DNA of 64,000 nucleotides from Agapetus fuscipes (GCA_951799405.1 OX637353.1:11656001-11720000), one strand, 5' to 3'. Positions 10,540 through 20,691 are shown, counted from the first letter of the stretch. Numbers and translations are program-made. The notes: a model not told the origin generated them from the sequence alone.

Positions 10540-11200
10540 GCCACTTCTTCCTGTCCTTGCATACTTCTTTCATTTCATCCAGAGTCATAACCTTTTTCAT
10601 ACAAGCTCTCTTTTTATTATGACTCTGGATATCCCATTCACTCGCTATTCATTTTCACACTTTCCCTTACACCACATTCTTCTCTTACAAAATCATTCCT
10701 CACCCTGTCACTTCGTTTTTTCCCAATCATCCTTCTTAGATAGTCCATTTCTACTGTATGGACTTTACTAATTTCCCTTTCACTCACCGTCCAGGCTTCA
10801 CTTCCATACATCAAGGTGGGTACTAGTATACCACCGTGCACCGCCAATCTAACATTTTTTGAGAGATTTTGGTTCCTGGCGATGCAAGCGGTCGCACCCA
10901 GTACACACCTGCCTTTCATTATTCTTCTTTCAAATTCACAGGACATTCTTCCATCTTTTTCAAACTTACTTCCCAGATATACAAACTCATTTACGACATC
11001 AACATTCATTCCATTAATTTTAAATTCATAATTCATACTTTCATCATCTCTTTCAAAAATCAATACTTTCGTCTTACTTGCATTCAACTTCAAATGGTTA
11101 CCTAACAAAGCTTCATTCAATCTAGAGAGCATTGTTTGCAATTCTACTGCTGAATCAGATACAAGAACTGCATCATCTGCATACAGTAGAACTACTAGTA
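10540..11200 (-). pseudogene. truncated LINE reverse transcriptase with internal deletion
   Basis: Minus-strand coding sequence nearly identical to 47394-48210: LNASKTKVLIFERDDESMNY, EFVYLGSKFEKDGRMSCE, LMYGSEAWTVSEREISKVHT and KKRSDRVRNDF. About 150 bp is deleted near 10650, joining GVRESVKM to the NEWDIQSHNK region and removing the RWFGHMERM and RGRPRKVW segment. The 5' end is lost at 11200, where a CTAGTAGAACTA-type 12-bp repeat begins. High similarity to the other copy suggests both are young. Confidence 0.9.
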
Positions 11201-11232
11201 GAACTACTAGTAGAACTACAATAGAATTACTA
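11186..11232. repeat. 12-bp tandem repeat at LINE truncation point
   Basis: The word CTAGTAGAACTA is repeated about three times with decay. It begins where the truncated LINE's homology ends (CAGTAGAAC in both copies), so it may come from slippage during integration. Confidence 0.6.
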
Positions 11233-12255
11233 GAATTTGTATCATTCTATAATTATGAAGAAAAAAAATATATTCCAAAATACAACAACAACAAAATGAG
11301 AGCAGAAAAATGTAATAAAAACGAGTTTTTTAGAATATTTTTTGTGACGTCATTTTTAAGATATAAAAGAACTAACTTTCAAATTAAGACAAAAAACTAT
11401 TTAACACGCGTGTTTTTTTCAATAATGTCACTCTTTACCTAAACACTTTTTTAAAATCAACAGGATTTTTTTTTTGAACGGAGTCTTAAGACTTAAAAGC
11501 GTGTATGTTCAGGAGATTATTATGGCTCCATAGTTCCCTCCCTAACGACGCTGTAAAAGTTGCGTCATTTTTATTATTATTACATTTTACAATAATGGCG
11601 GCTCCTTACGTCAGTTCAGCCTAATAATACACGTTTTCAATTGATTGCATCTTTGAAAGTACAGCTTGTTAGTTTTGTACCCCCAGAATAAAGCATTGCG
11701 TAAATTTCCTTCTAAACTAATACACTCACTGGGAGTTCCGCCAGATATTCCATACATTTTTGCAATTGAGGGACATTTGTGTAAATGTCTTATACTTGCG
11801 TATCTCTCAAGAATACGCCTTGTAATCTATTATTCATGGAAACGCAATTTTAGAACGCCTCAAAGTAAACTTCATTTTGACAAGCTGCATCCGTAGCGGA
11901 TTCCTAATAATGCTTTCCTTTGTATTATTTTTTTAAATTATTTTGTATCCCTCTTTTCTAGTTTCAGTGACATCAAACATCTGAGTTTTAAATTATCTTA
12001 AAAACAGATTATGGTTTTGACGTGCTGTTGATTTTAACTTCACGGAAAAGCTTCTGTCATTTGTAAAATCATACAGTTTTGAATGATCACCCATGTATTG
12101 TGGGTCCTTCTGACACATACGTAAAGGGCTTCTTAGCTCAATGAAGGTATTCATATTATATGTTTTGTAATGCACAAAAAACTTAACTTCATTGTTAATA
12201 TATTTTTAGTAAAAGTATATCCTTAATTCCAAAATAAATGTAAAAACGTCTTGGT
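11232..12255. other. unassigned AT-rich stretch
   Basis: About 1 kb with no recognised gene or shared repeat. Short frames at 11666-11896 (+) and 11993-12175 (-) have no domain signature. Confidence 0.35.
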
Positions 12256-12267
12256 TTTTTATTACAG

Positions 12268-12360
12268 CGAGTATATTAAATTCGAAAACAATCCGTTTGC
12301 ATCTTCAGGTGGCTAAATAATTACTTTATTCAATTAATTATTTAGCCACCTGAAACAACC
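12268..12360. repeat. inverted repeat with hammerhead-like motif
   Basis: Arms TTCAGGTGGCTAAATAATTA and its near-perfect complement meet around 12330. On the minus strand CTGAAGA, T and an AAAC...GTTT stem lead to GAAT near 12272. It looks like a degraded member of the motif family. Confidence 0.5.
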
Positions 12361-12369
12361 GGTCGTGAA

Positions 12370-12628
12370 ATCTACAATCTATAATCTAAGTTGCAAAGAT
12401 ATATAGACGTTCAAGGCTCATATTTCATGCATGCCCACAAGCAGTCACATTTAAGTTCACGCTTAGACATTCTGCATGCGTAATTACAAAATAAACCCAA
12501 CCTCACATCAACATAAACTTTGCAAGGCCGCTTTTCCCTGAAACCGGGTTGGCATTGGTAAAAGTGAACCAAGAAGTTTTTTACAGCATGGCGGATCATC
12601 CTCATACCATCCTATGAAACAAGGAACT
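12370..12628 (-). repeat. LINE-tail repeat, GGCGG subfamily
   Basis: Minus strand. The copy has the AAAAGCGGCC variant in place of GGTCGGCAAG and the ATTATAGATT tail. The high end is GTTCCTTGTTTCATAGG. Confidence 0.8.
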
Positions 12629-12786
12629 ATCAATTCTTTCAGTGCTATTTACGACAAATGTAATCCATAGCTGATCGACGAATCATAGATTTTTTGGATG
12701 GAAAATTCACGTTAGGAGGCGGTTAAGCCATGGATTTGCTGTGTGTGAATCAATCCATTTGAATTTGTTTTATTTATTTAATTTAT

Positions 12787-12861
12787 CAATGTGTACTAAC
12801 GGCGTTTTTATTAATTCAATTTAAATACATAAACATTTTTCGTAGCATTACAACATAGTAA
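12787..12861 (+). repeat. 75-bp direct repeat, left copy
   Basis: TGTGTACTAACGGCGTTTTT and TAAATACATA recur, slightly diverged, at 13165-13243. The two copies flank one SINE-A insertion. Confidence 0.7.
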
Positions 12862-12867
12862 ATGACT

Positions 12868-13160
12868 GGTCCGTAGTCCAGGTGGTAACACTTCGGACTC
12901 GTAACTGGAAGGTCGTGGGTTCGAATCCCGGCGGAGCACAAAAAATACACCATTTATATTTTCAAATTTGATCTTCGCTGGGTTAAAAAATTCATAAACC
13001 TTTACCAAAGACCGGTCATCAAAAGTTCCATCCAGCCTTACAACAATTGGATCTTGTTTGAGAATTGGCGCTTTATACAGCGATGACCAAGCTCGCAGAG
13101 GGCTCTTGAGGTGTGATACACACAAAACAGCGCTTACCAAATAAATCAGCCTAATTTTTT
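12868..13160 (+). repeat. SINE-A, full length
   Basis: Head GGTCCGTAGTCCAGGTGG, box B GGTTCGAATCCC, then the body GCTGGGTTAAAAAATTCATA, ACCAAAGACCGGTCATC and CAACAATTGGATCTTG. It ends GCGCTTACCAAATAAATCA with a T-rich tail. The box A and box B layout indicates a tRNA-derived, polymerase III-transcribed SINE. Confidence 0.9.
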
Positions 13161-13164
13161 TTTT

Positions 13165-13243
13165 TTTATGTGTAGGTACTAACGGCGTTTTTGTAATTTT
13201 ATTTTAAATACATATTTACTGTAGCATTGTAACATATAAAAAA
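13165..13243 (+). repeat. 75-bp direct repeat, right copy
   Basis: Matches 12787-12861 (ACTAACGGCGTTTTTGTAAT, TTTAAATACATA, GTAGCATTGTAACATA). Confidence 0.7.
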
Positions 13244-13244
13244 C

Positions 13245-13680
13245 AAATATAAAAAAACCCATTCATTTACGAAATATGAACTGAAAAAAATATTAAAAGT
13301 ACAAATCAAATAATATCGTAAAACACCTGTATATTCTTTATGACTACTGCCATCTAGGCGAAGCACCAATAACTAAAGAAGCAGAAAGAAATTCGGAAAG
13401 CAGATTGCGGGCCGAGCCGTCGAATTGAAAGGACGTCTTTTTGTACGGGTAGTTTTTCCGATTCTCAAATTTTCCATTCAAATATTTCAATACAAAAAGA
13501 AAACCTAGATTAATCAAATTGTAAAAATAATTTCAGATATCTTAGTACTTTTTTTTCAGATATACTCGTGTAGTATATTTTATATATCTTTGGAGTTTTT
13601 TAAACCCCTTAATGGATAAAAAATAGCTTGATTATTATAACTGTTGTTTTTGTACACTGAAATGTAATTTATTGCTTGTT
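13245..13680. other. unassigned stretch
   Basis: No gene or shared repeat was recognised. Confidence 0.35.
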
Positions 13681-13681
13681 T

Positions 13682-13925
13682 TATAGGTTGGTATGAAGCT
13701 GACCACACATTCTGTTAAAAATGTTTCACTATGCCAATGTCACTCCTGTTTTAGGAAAGATCGGCAAAAATTTCAGGGCTTAATATGTTCATTTGAGTTT
13801 TGGATTTCAATTTGTAAGTTTACATGAAGCATTGGTAAACGCAAACTTACACGTGCCTGATTGTGGGCATGCATTGAATGTGAATTTCAAATCTTAATAA
13901 ATCATTTCAACTTAAATTACAAATT
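13682..13925 (+). repeat. LINE-tail repeat, diverged
   Basis: Plus strand from TTATAGGTTGGTATGAAGC to a degraded end near CAACTTAAATTACAAATTA. The central blocks are intact. Confidence 0.75.
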
Positions 13926-14144
13926 AAGCCTTAAATTTCTTTGATGCGTTTTATTTTTAAATTGAATATTGAAAATCTGAAATTTTCCATACATTAAAGA
14001 AAAACTGGATTAATTTATTACGTTGTCATAAAAAACTTTTCGTTCATATTCCAATACTGATGTGTCGTTTAAAAGCAGTTATTAATTTAACTGTATATTT
14101 TCAATTAATATTTATACGTGAGTCTTTTTTTATAAGAAGGTTTA

Positions 14145-14200
14145 GGTGGTAGAGCGCTTGCATTTAAAGCTAGATGTTTATTCTCAGTTGTCATAGAGAA
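14145..14200 (+). repeat. SINE-C head fragment
   Basis: TTTAGGTGGTAGAGCGCTTG and CATTTAAAGCTAGATG match the tRNA-like head. The rest of the SINE is absent. Confidence 0.5.
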
Positions 14201-14204
14201 AAGG

Positions 14205-14415
14205 TGTCTCCTGAAGACACTAGCTACGACGCTAACAAAACGTCGAGAATAATGTTAGTTCTCTCATAACGGTTCGTGTGATGTTTGATCATTTTCTTAA
14301 GCTGTGTAGTACATTGTAAATAGATGTTGCATTGTGTAGGTGTAAAGTAGACTCTGCATGTGAACTGAATCTGAAATAAATTGAGTAAAATAAATACCAG
14401 CAATTTTTATTAAAT
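14205..14415 (+). mobile_element. diverged hammerhead-like motif unit
   Basis: CTCCTGAAGACACTAGC, a TAGC...GCTA stem and AAAACGTCG sit near 14212-14254. An A/T-rich end with AAATAAATTGAGTAAAATAA follows. The GAAA box is degraded, so membership is tentative. Confidence 0.4.
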
Positions 14416-14427
14416 TATGCCCGGTAG

Positions 14428-14667
14428 AATCTAATCTAATCTAATCTACATTGGAGATTCACATTATATGCATTTTCACAACTCGACACGTATAAGTTCG
14501 CGTTTGCACATGCCGCATGTGAACCTACAACATAAAAACCAAATCTCAAATGGATATACACCCTGCAACTCTTGCCGTTCTTCCCTAAGACAGGGATGAT
14601 ATTGGCAAAGTGAACCACTTTTACAGCATGGGTGGTCAGCCGCATACCAACCTATAAGTCAAGGAAC
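14428..14667 (-). repeat. LINE-tail repeat attached to a LINE stub, TTAGA subfamily
   Basis: Minus-strand full copy with the tail (AATCT)n at 14430-14448. It is followed about 95 bp on by LINE coding sequence at 14760. Confidence 0.85.
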
Positions 14668-14759
14668 AAACACGACAAATGACATTTTGTAAATCAATAT
14701 CTATGGACATCAAAACTAAAACAGAAAACGAATTCTAATTTGATAAACCCTAGCCGCCA

Positions 14760-14905
14760 ACATTACAGTACAACCGCCATTTCTTTCCGTCCTTAGATAC
14801 TTCTTTCATTTCCTCCAGAGTCATAATCTTTTTCATACATTCTCTTCTTTTATTATGACTCTTGATATTCCATTCATTCGCAATTTCGCATATTTTAGAG
14901 CCTTA
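14760..14905 (-). pseudogene. LINE reverse-transcriptase C-terminal stub
   Basis: The minus strand encodes the last residues of the protein (NEWNIKSHNK-like, RMYEKDYDSGGNERSI-like after shifts, KDGKKWRL-like), matching the final 45 or so codons of 47377-49152. The 5' truncation falls at 14905. Confidence 0.7.
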
Positions 14906-15318
14906 ACATTATTGTTACTATTTAAGCCGATTTTGGTGATACATACATCAGAGTTTAATAGCTGTAGTGTGTAGATCTGTGCAGAAGTTGGCTTTTGACT
15001 GTAGCTGTACAGTGTTCTACACTGCGCCCACAAAGCGCATCTACGAATCCGCTTTTAACAAGCTACGGAAACTTGCTAGACCTGTGTAGACACATCATCA
15101 CAGGTTCTCAAACTTTGTGGCGTATCAAAAGTCAAACGGTGTTATTCAAACGCAGCAAATCCATGGCTTCACTGCCACTTAATGTGAATTTTCCAAACAA
15201 ATAACAATGATCCATGGATGAGCTATGAACAAAATGTTTTATGCATAACCCTGATAGATTATAACAAAGAAAAATGGAAAGACGGCCCATTTACCTTCAG
15301 TCTATACCTAAAATTTAT
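14905..15318. other. unassigned stretch
   Basis: No shared repeat or gene was recognised. The frame at 14995-15204 (+) has no domain. Confidence 0.3.
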
Positions 15319-15500
15319 CATATAAGTTACAAAAATATTATGTTTTGTTTTATTTTAAATGCATGTCCACAAGCAAACATGTAAGGTTATGTCACAGTCT
15401 ACATGACTTGTAGGTATTTTCAATATAAAATTGCAAATGTCAGATGAACACAAGCCCTTTAACTCTTGTTGTCTTTCCTTGAAACATGGCTAACGTAGAA
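15318..15500 (-). repeat. LINE-tail repeat, 5'-truncated and diverged
   Basis: Minus strand blocks CATGTTTGCTTGTGGACATG and GGGCTTGTGTTCATCTGACA are kept. The GGTATG end is missing. Confidence 0.65.
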
Positions 15501-15513
15501 AAAACGTCTTCTG

Positions 15514-15615
15514 AGTGCTCGTTGGTCTTATATCCATTAGAGGTGATTTTACATGAGCAGTGTTTATAAGTGTATTGGATTAATGTGTCTTTATTTTCAA
15601 CTTATTGAAGTAATA
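15514..15615 (+). mobile_element. AGTGCTTGTTTG-type MITE, left part
   Basis: AGTGCTCGTTGGTCTTATAT, ATTAGAGGTGATTTTACATG and AGCAGTGTTTATAAGTGTAT match the left half of the element at 20036-20271. The right half is not recognisable. Confidence 0.6.
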
Positions 15616-15619
15616 AAGC

Positions 15620-16055
15620 CTTATAACTTTACTATACCATATTTTTGTCCATGGAATGTAGGAGAAACGTCTATTTTTTTTATCAAAAGGGAAGAGAGGA
15701 AGATGACGATCCCAGAAGAACTTGTAAACATGAACTGAATTTCTAAAAATGACATTTTCCGCTATAAAAAGCATAGAATTGTTGCATTTCTTGATTAAAA
15801 AAGGGCACCACATTGCAGAAAGCTTGGAAACCTTCGCATCAGACAATCCAGACAGTGATAGATCCAGTAGGGGCAACTTTATAGCTGGAGGGAGAGGCCG
15901 ACACTGATACCAACTTCTGCAAAATTAGTGGCATGGTTTCTGAAAGGTATTCATGCTCTATGGCAAACAACAGCAAGTACCTACACCCACCTTTGTATGA
16001 TATGACGCATGAACGCCAGGTGTACAATCTTACGTATGAACTCAAATATTGCGTC
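15620..16055. other. unassigned stretch
   Basis: No gene or shared repeat was recognised. Frames on both strands are short and unsupported. Confidence 0.3.
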
Positions 16056-16059
16056 TAAC

Positions 16060-16118
16060 CAACCGGTCCATAGTCTTGTGGTTAGCGCTTCGTACTCGTA
16101 AATGGAAGGTCTCACATC
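16060..16118 (+). repeat. SINE-A head fragment
   Basis: GGTCCATAGTCTTGTGGTTA and ACTCGTAAATGGAAGGT, ending before box B. Confidence 0.65.
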
Positions 16119-16172
16119 TCTCCGCTGTTGAAAGAAATTGGCTTCGTTTTCCTGAGAAGGTGGTCTACCTTG

Positions 16173-16302
16173 GACCGGTCCGTAGTCCAGTGGCAACACT
16201 TCTAACTCGTAAATGAAAGGTTCTGAATTCGAATCCCGGCGGGGCACAAGAATATACCATTCATATTTCCAAATGTGCTCTTCGCTGGGTTGAAAGATCT
16301 CG
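16173..16302 (+). repeat. SINE-A 5' half fused to LINE tail
   Basis: Head GGTCCGTAGTCCAGTGGCAA, box B ATTCGAATCCC, then the body to CGCTGGGTTGAAAGATC. There it passes directly into LINE-tail sequence at 16303, giving a hybrid junction. Confidence 0.75.
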
Positions 16303-16497
16303 TGCTGTAAAAATTAGTTCACTTTTGGCAATGCAACCCGGGTTTCAGGAAAAGGCGGCAGGAGTTGAAAAGTTTGTGTTTTTGTTTATATGTGTCTTGA
16401 TTTATTTTGTATTTACACATGCAGCATGTGTAAGCGCGAGTTTACATGGGCTTGCTTGTGAGCCAATATATCTCTGCAACTTACATTATAGATAAAG
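16300..16497 (+). repeat. LINE-tail repeat, GGCGG subfamily, 5'-truncated
   Basis: Begins CTCGTGCTGTAAAAATTAG and contains AAAAGGCGGCAGGAGTTG. It ends GCAACTTACATTATAGAT. Confidence 0.75.
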
Positions 16498-16740
16498 TCA
16501 TACATTTCTATATTAGGCTAAAAGTCAAGGAAGCTAACGTTGAAACAACAAACCCTCTTTAGTTTATAATTACTCTGCGTGGTATTTCATCAAGCAATCA
16601 ATACACCATTAATACATATTCAATTGTGGTTTATTGTTAATACAAAGAGAAAGGGATGGCCAACCTTTGGGCGGCGATGAATCCTGTATACCAAGTATCA
16701 AACATTACGTACGTCTCCCCTCGAGGGCGTAAATCAAAAC

Positions 16741-17130
16741 TGTATAGAAAAAACGACGGCACTCCTAGAGACTGATTCAGTGTTCACACATTTTCCGATT
16801 TACGCAATCTAGCAATGTTTTATACTAGGGTTACGCAAATCAGTTATGAAACTGTATCTTGAGTATAAAAAATATAGCGTAAAGCTCACCCCTATAGCGT
16901 AAATCGAAAGTATAAAGAATATACAACAGCACTTCTAGAGAGTGATTTAGTTTTCACATATTTTTCGATGTACCTGTTTGAGGAGAGATTACAGTTTCAC
17001 ACCTGGTTCGTGCGTAATTCGGAATTTTATGGAACCAACGATGACACTCCTAGAGAGGGATTTAGTTTGCAAATATTTTTTGGTTATCGCAATCGAGGTG
17101 AGTTTCCGCTGTTTTATACTTGGGGTATAT
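16741..17130 (+). repeat. degenerate local tandem duplication
   Basis: The block GCACTCCTAGAGA...GATT(C/T)AGT...CACA(T)ATTTTTCGAT occurs three times, near 16761, 16931 and 17045. Spacing is uneven (about 170 and 114 bp). The middle sequence GCGTAAATC recurs between blocks. Confidence 0.6.
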
Positions 17131-17320
17131 GAAGCAGTTGTGGGGCAGGGTGGAACAAAAGGGCGACAGAATACTTTATGCAAATGCGAAGTCAATTTTC
17201 CTCGTCTGAAGTTTGTTTGTCGACCCCAAAGGACCTTTGACACGGCGGGACATATAACACCCCTGCAACTTCAAATGGATTCTCATTAATCGACATATAT
17301 TACTAAACTAGGCTAAACTG

Positions 17321-17625
17321 GACAGGTCCGTAGAACAGTGGCAACACTACGGACTCGTAAAAGGAAGGTTGTGGATTTGAATCCCGGCAGAGTGCAAAAA
17401 ATATACCATTTATATTTCCAAATGTGCTCTTTGCTGGGTTGAAAAATTCACAAACCTTTACCAAAGACCGGTCACTGAAAGTTCCACACAACCTTACAAC
17501 AACTGGGTCTTGCTTGAGAATTGGCGCTTTCCACAGTGACGACCAATCTCGCAGAGGGCCCTTGAGGTGTGATACACACAAAAACAGCGTTCACCAAATA
17601 AATCATCCTAATATTATTATCATAT
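17321..17625 (+). repeat. SINE-A, full length
   Basis: Head GGTCCGTAGAACAGTGG, box B GATTTGAATCCC, full body and end GCGTTCACCAAATAAATCAT, then a TAATATTATTATCAT tail. Confidence 0.88.
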
Positions 17626-17639
17626 ATGGCGTACTATAC

Positions 17640-18290
17640 AGAGCTCGTAGATTTTTTACTTCAGCCCAATTGCTGACTCTGTATAAATCCCGAATTTGTC
17701 CGATTATCAAGTAGGTACAACAGCCATCTCTGGTCCAGCATACCAAAGAGGCTGTGTGACCAACTTGATTCTGTGCAAAGAAGAGCGGTGAAGCTGATCT
17801 TATTCTCACAGCCAACCTTCATTCTTTCGAGCACAGAAGGAAAGATGGAATAATCAGTCTCTTCTATAGGTACTATAATGGCGTTTGTTCTGTAGAAATA
17901 TCCTCACTTATACCCCCTCCTCTCGTCACAACAAGGGCAACTCGTAGAACGGCTCACATACATCCATTTGCAGTCGATATCAAAACTATGAGAGTTTGGT
18001 GTTTTCACGACTCATTCCTTTGCCAAACTGCCCGCTTATGGAATAAGTTACCTACCGGTATTGTGTTTCCATCCAAATTTAACCTAACCCTTCCTAAATC
18101 CAATATCAATCGCCATTTCCTCTCAGTGGCTCAAAACACAGCCACCCAACATGCAACGCAACACACACCACAGCACTGCGCAGCTAACAGCCCTGCAACC
18201 GGATAAGGACAACTGCCTCATCATCAACACCTCTGTGGCACTATAACAAGTGTCATAGACCCCTAGAGTCAAAAGAGGAAACCAAAGCCC
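17640..18290 (+). pseudogene. LINE ORF2 C-terminus (TARLWN family) and 3' UTR
   Basis: A frame covering about 17850-18206 reads DGIISLFYRYYNGVCSVEIS, then SSLIPPPLVTTRATRRTAHI, CFHDSFLCQTARLWNKLPTG and KFNLTLPKSNINRHFLSV. This is the arrangement I recall at the end of insect LINE ORF2 proteins. Upstream residues (near 17680-17830) are in other frames. The 3' UTR CACCTCTGTGGCACTATAAC, AAGTGTCATAGACCCC also occurs at the 3' end of hybrid SINEs at 41294, 42289 and 51096. A second copy is at 44620-45055. Confidence 0.8.
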
Positions 18291-18402
18291 TTGTCACTGC
18301 GCTTATCCTCTCATGGTTTATTGTAATGGAATATACAGTAGCCTTCCTTGTGTCCAGTTAATCAGACTTCAATCTGTGCTCAATATGGGAGCACGTCTAA
18401 TA
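18290..18402 (+). pseudogene. CR1/L2-like LINE RT fragment
   Basis: A third-frame translation gives MVYCNGIYSSLPCVQLIRLQ and SVLNMGARLI. This matches the recalled YCNSLL...LQSVLNAAARLI segment downstream of the palm domain in CR1/L2-type reverse transcriptases. It is a short internal piece squeezed between two other LINE remnants. Confidence 0.65.
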
Positions 18403-18404
18403 AT

Positions 18405-18835
18405 TCCAAATAAGTACGGTTGAACGTAAGAGCAATGACTGGAAAGACACTGAATGATAGAGTCTGCAATGATTGGGTGATGAACGAGTGTGGTATAAAA
18501 GAGAACTTAAGAACAAAAGTACAACAAGAAAGTAAAAAAAAAAACACAGTGAGATGGTTCGGACATCTTGAAATAATGGATGATGAACGAATAACGAAGA
18601 AAGTGTACAGAGGAATTGTCAGAGAAAAACGTGGAAAGGGAAGACCGTAGAAGGAATGGATAGACCAAATAGGTGAGATTGCGAAAGAATGGAACCTGCT
18701 AAATGAGAATAAGAGAAGAGTATGTATGAAGAAAGTGATGAATGTTGAAGAGATTATAGAGGTATGCAAAGACAGAAAAAAGTGGAGACGCATCTGCGGA
18801 GGTACCGACCACCCCTAGTGAAACGGCGGCTGGAT
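18405..18835 (+). pseudogene. LINE reverse-transcriptase C-terminal remnant
   Basis: Frame from 18420: KTLNDRVCNDWVMNECGIKE, NTVRWFGHLEIMDDERITKK, a GKGRP, a stop at 18648, then in the same frame KEWIDQIGEIAKEWN, CMKKVMNVEEIIEVCKDRKK and WRRICGG. It corresponds to residues 450-565 of the intact-frame RT but belongs to a different subfamily, and one stop breaks it. Confidence 0.85.
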
Positions 18836-18839
18836 ACAG

Positions 18840-19370
18840 TAACAGGAACAGCTTCCATTACCCCTACATTAAGAGACCAGCTTCTCTGGCCTAAAATTCG
18901 TGGAAGGATTAAGTAGAAGGTGTGTTTAACTGTTTTTATATCGAGTATTGTTTGAAGAAATTTAGTTAATTAAGTAAACGGCAAAACGGATTTAAATTTA
19001 GAACATCCATTTTGAGCCCGACATAGAGTACAATTTTTGTCCGATAATAAAATTAATAAAATAACTTTATAAGCATACAGCGAATGTGTAAAATTAAAAA
19101 AAAATTAAAAATAATGGGATGCGCTAATTTTGTATGGAAACAATAAAACTTGATGCCTTTTCCATTAGATTAAAGGATCAATACTGAATAAATTAATATG
19201 CAATTGTTTTTATCCATGAATTGATATCGGAAGCTTATCCGGTAGTGAAACCGTGACACACTAACAAATTGTTTAATTGACAATTATTTGTTGTTTTTGA
19301 TGCGAAATTGTTGAACATGTTGATCGGAAGTTATAATTCAATAATTAAAGATGAAACATGTATCTGTAAC
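18840..19370. other. unassigned stretch
   Basis: No gene or shared repeat was recognised. Confidence 0.35.
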
Positions 19371-19772
19371 CTAAGTGGCAAATATGTCACCACCTTAAAG
19401 GTAAAACTGAATAAGCGCAGATTCACTAATCTAATCTAATCTAATCTAAGCTGCAAAGATATATATCATTTAAGATTTACACTAAATGCATTCCCACAAG
19501 CAGATATTTATAATTTCGCGCTAACACATGTCGCATGTGGACCTACACTGATGTGAGAAATCGTCGATAAAACATTTTATTGTGTGTTTTACCTTCTTAC
19601 AGTTAGTAAGTGAACTAATTATAAGGAAATGCTCATAAAAAACTTCTAAACTACAGGATTTTCACACATTTTTAGTGTTTTCTCTCGTAGAAAATAGGGA
19701 AAAAATTGTATTTATCTGAGAAACCCATGTTCGCATATTATGTCGATTATTCAATTTACCTTTAAGGTATCG
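19370..19772 (+). mobile_element. ACCTTAAAGGT-type MITE interrupted by LINE tail
   Basis: Left end CACCACCTTAAAGGTAAAAC at 19378, right end TTTACCTTTAAGGTA at 19757. The internal part (GAGAAATCGTCGATAAAAC, CTACAGGATTTTCACAC, CTGAGAAACCCATG) matches the reverse of 60735-61001. A LINE-tail fragment (19422-19550) splits it after GATTCACTAA. Confidence 0.75.
19422..19550 (-). repeat. LINE-tail repeat, 3' half nested in MITE
   Basis: Minus-strand 3' half with an (AATCT)n tail at 19422-19448, truncated near GTAGGTCCACATGCGACATG. It inserted after the surrounding MITE. Confidence 0.8.
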
Positions 19773-19784
19773 TTATATTGTCAT

Positions 19785-19955
19785 TAAAAGCTTGTATATA
19801 ATGCACGCTCATGCAGGCACATGTACATAAGTTCGCGCTTAAACATGTTGCGTGTGTACTGAGAAAATTAACAAAATACTCACATGAGAATAAACTTTGC
19901 AACTGCAGTTGCCTTTCCCGAAAACCGGGATAGCATTAGGAAAATTGAATCAAGC
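19785..19955 (-). repeat. LINE-tail repeat, diverged fragment
   Basis: Minus strand, keeps GCATGAGCGTGCATTATATA and CCCGGTTTTCGGGAAAGGC. Both ends are lost. Confidence 0.65.
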
Positions 19956-20035
19956 TTCTACGGTATATTGAACTACGAAGTAAGAAATAAGGATTTTCTT
20001 ATATCAAATATTTTGAATAGCCCAATCGTTTTCGC

Positions 20036-20271
20036 AGTGCTTTTTTTGTCTCTCGATCAGAGGTAATTTTCCAAGAGCAATGTTTGCATGTGTACTGGAC
20101 CAATGTGGCTTATAAAAACTGCAAATTGATTTTAAAAACATTTTAAACAACAGTCAAACTCTCGTGTTTTACAGTATTTTCTTGGATCAGATTGTATAGA
20201 ATGTGATTCTTAAGACAATGCAATTGGAAGATCATCTTTGAATCAAATGGTAGATGAGCCAAACAAGCACT
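20036..20271 (+). mobile_element. AGTGCTTGTTTG-type MITE, complete
   Basis: Termini AGTGCTTTTTTTGTCT and GAGCCAAACAAGCACT form inverted repeats of up to 18 bp relative to the family consensus. The interior AGCAATGTTTGCATGTGTAC and GATTCTTAAGACAATGCAAT is shared with 22598-23173 and 33058-33294. The C outside the left end would give CAGTG termini, hinting at hAT, but no duplication was found. Confidence 0.65.
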
Positions 20272-20472
20272 GGGGAGACGCCATGCGGAAATCTTGAAGG
20301 TGTCAAAAGATGTCAAAGTGAAAACAATAATAGACGCCGGAAAAGGTTTCCTAATTTAAAACAAACCGTGTTACAATTCAAGACTTCTTGAGAGAAAACG
20401 GACCATTTAACAAAGTTGGCGGGAAAGAAAATTAGCTGGACCTTAAGGGTAGGTGGTAGAGAGATGAAATGG

Positions 20473-20635
20473 TATGACAATTTTGTGCATAGCAAAGAAA
20501 AACAGATTAATTTGGCAATCATTTTCATGAAAAAGTATTCTGTTTAGCAATCATTTGCATACAAACGTGGCTTGGCAATCCTTTGCATAAGAACGTATTT
20601 TGTTAGGAAATAATTTTCATAAAAATGGATCTTGG
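20473..20635 (+). repeat. degenerate 30-bp tandem repeat
   Basis: Four units beginning near 20512, 20544, 20572 and 20603 (TTGGCAATCATTTTCATGA and TTAGCAATCATTTGCATAC types), with a possible fifth at 20473. Spacing is 28-32 bp. Confidence 0.65.
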
Positions 20636-20691
20636 TCTCCTTGATCAACTGCTAGTGCGCTGTCTATCAAAAGTATTTCTTATACTCATCT

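Noticed and set aside
12868..12940. SINE-A, SINE-B and SINE-C heads as tRNA genes
   Set aside because: They have box A and box B words, but the acceptor and anticodon arms do not pair as a clean cloverleaf. Each head is followed by a fixed SINE body repeated across the window.
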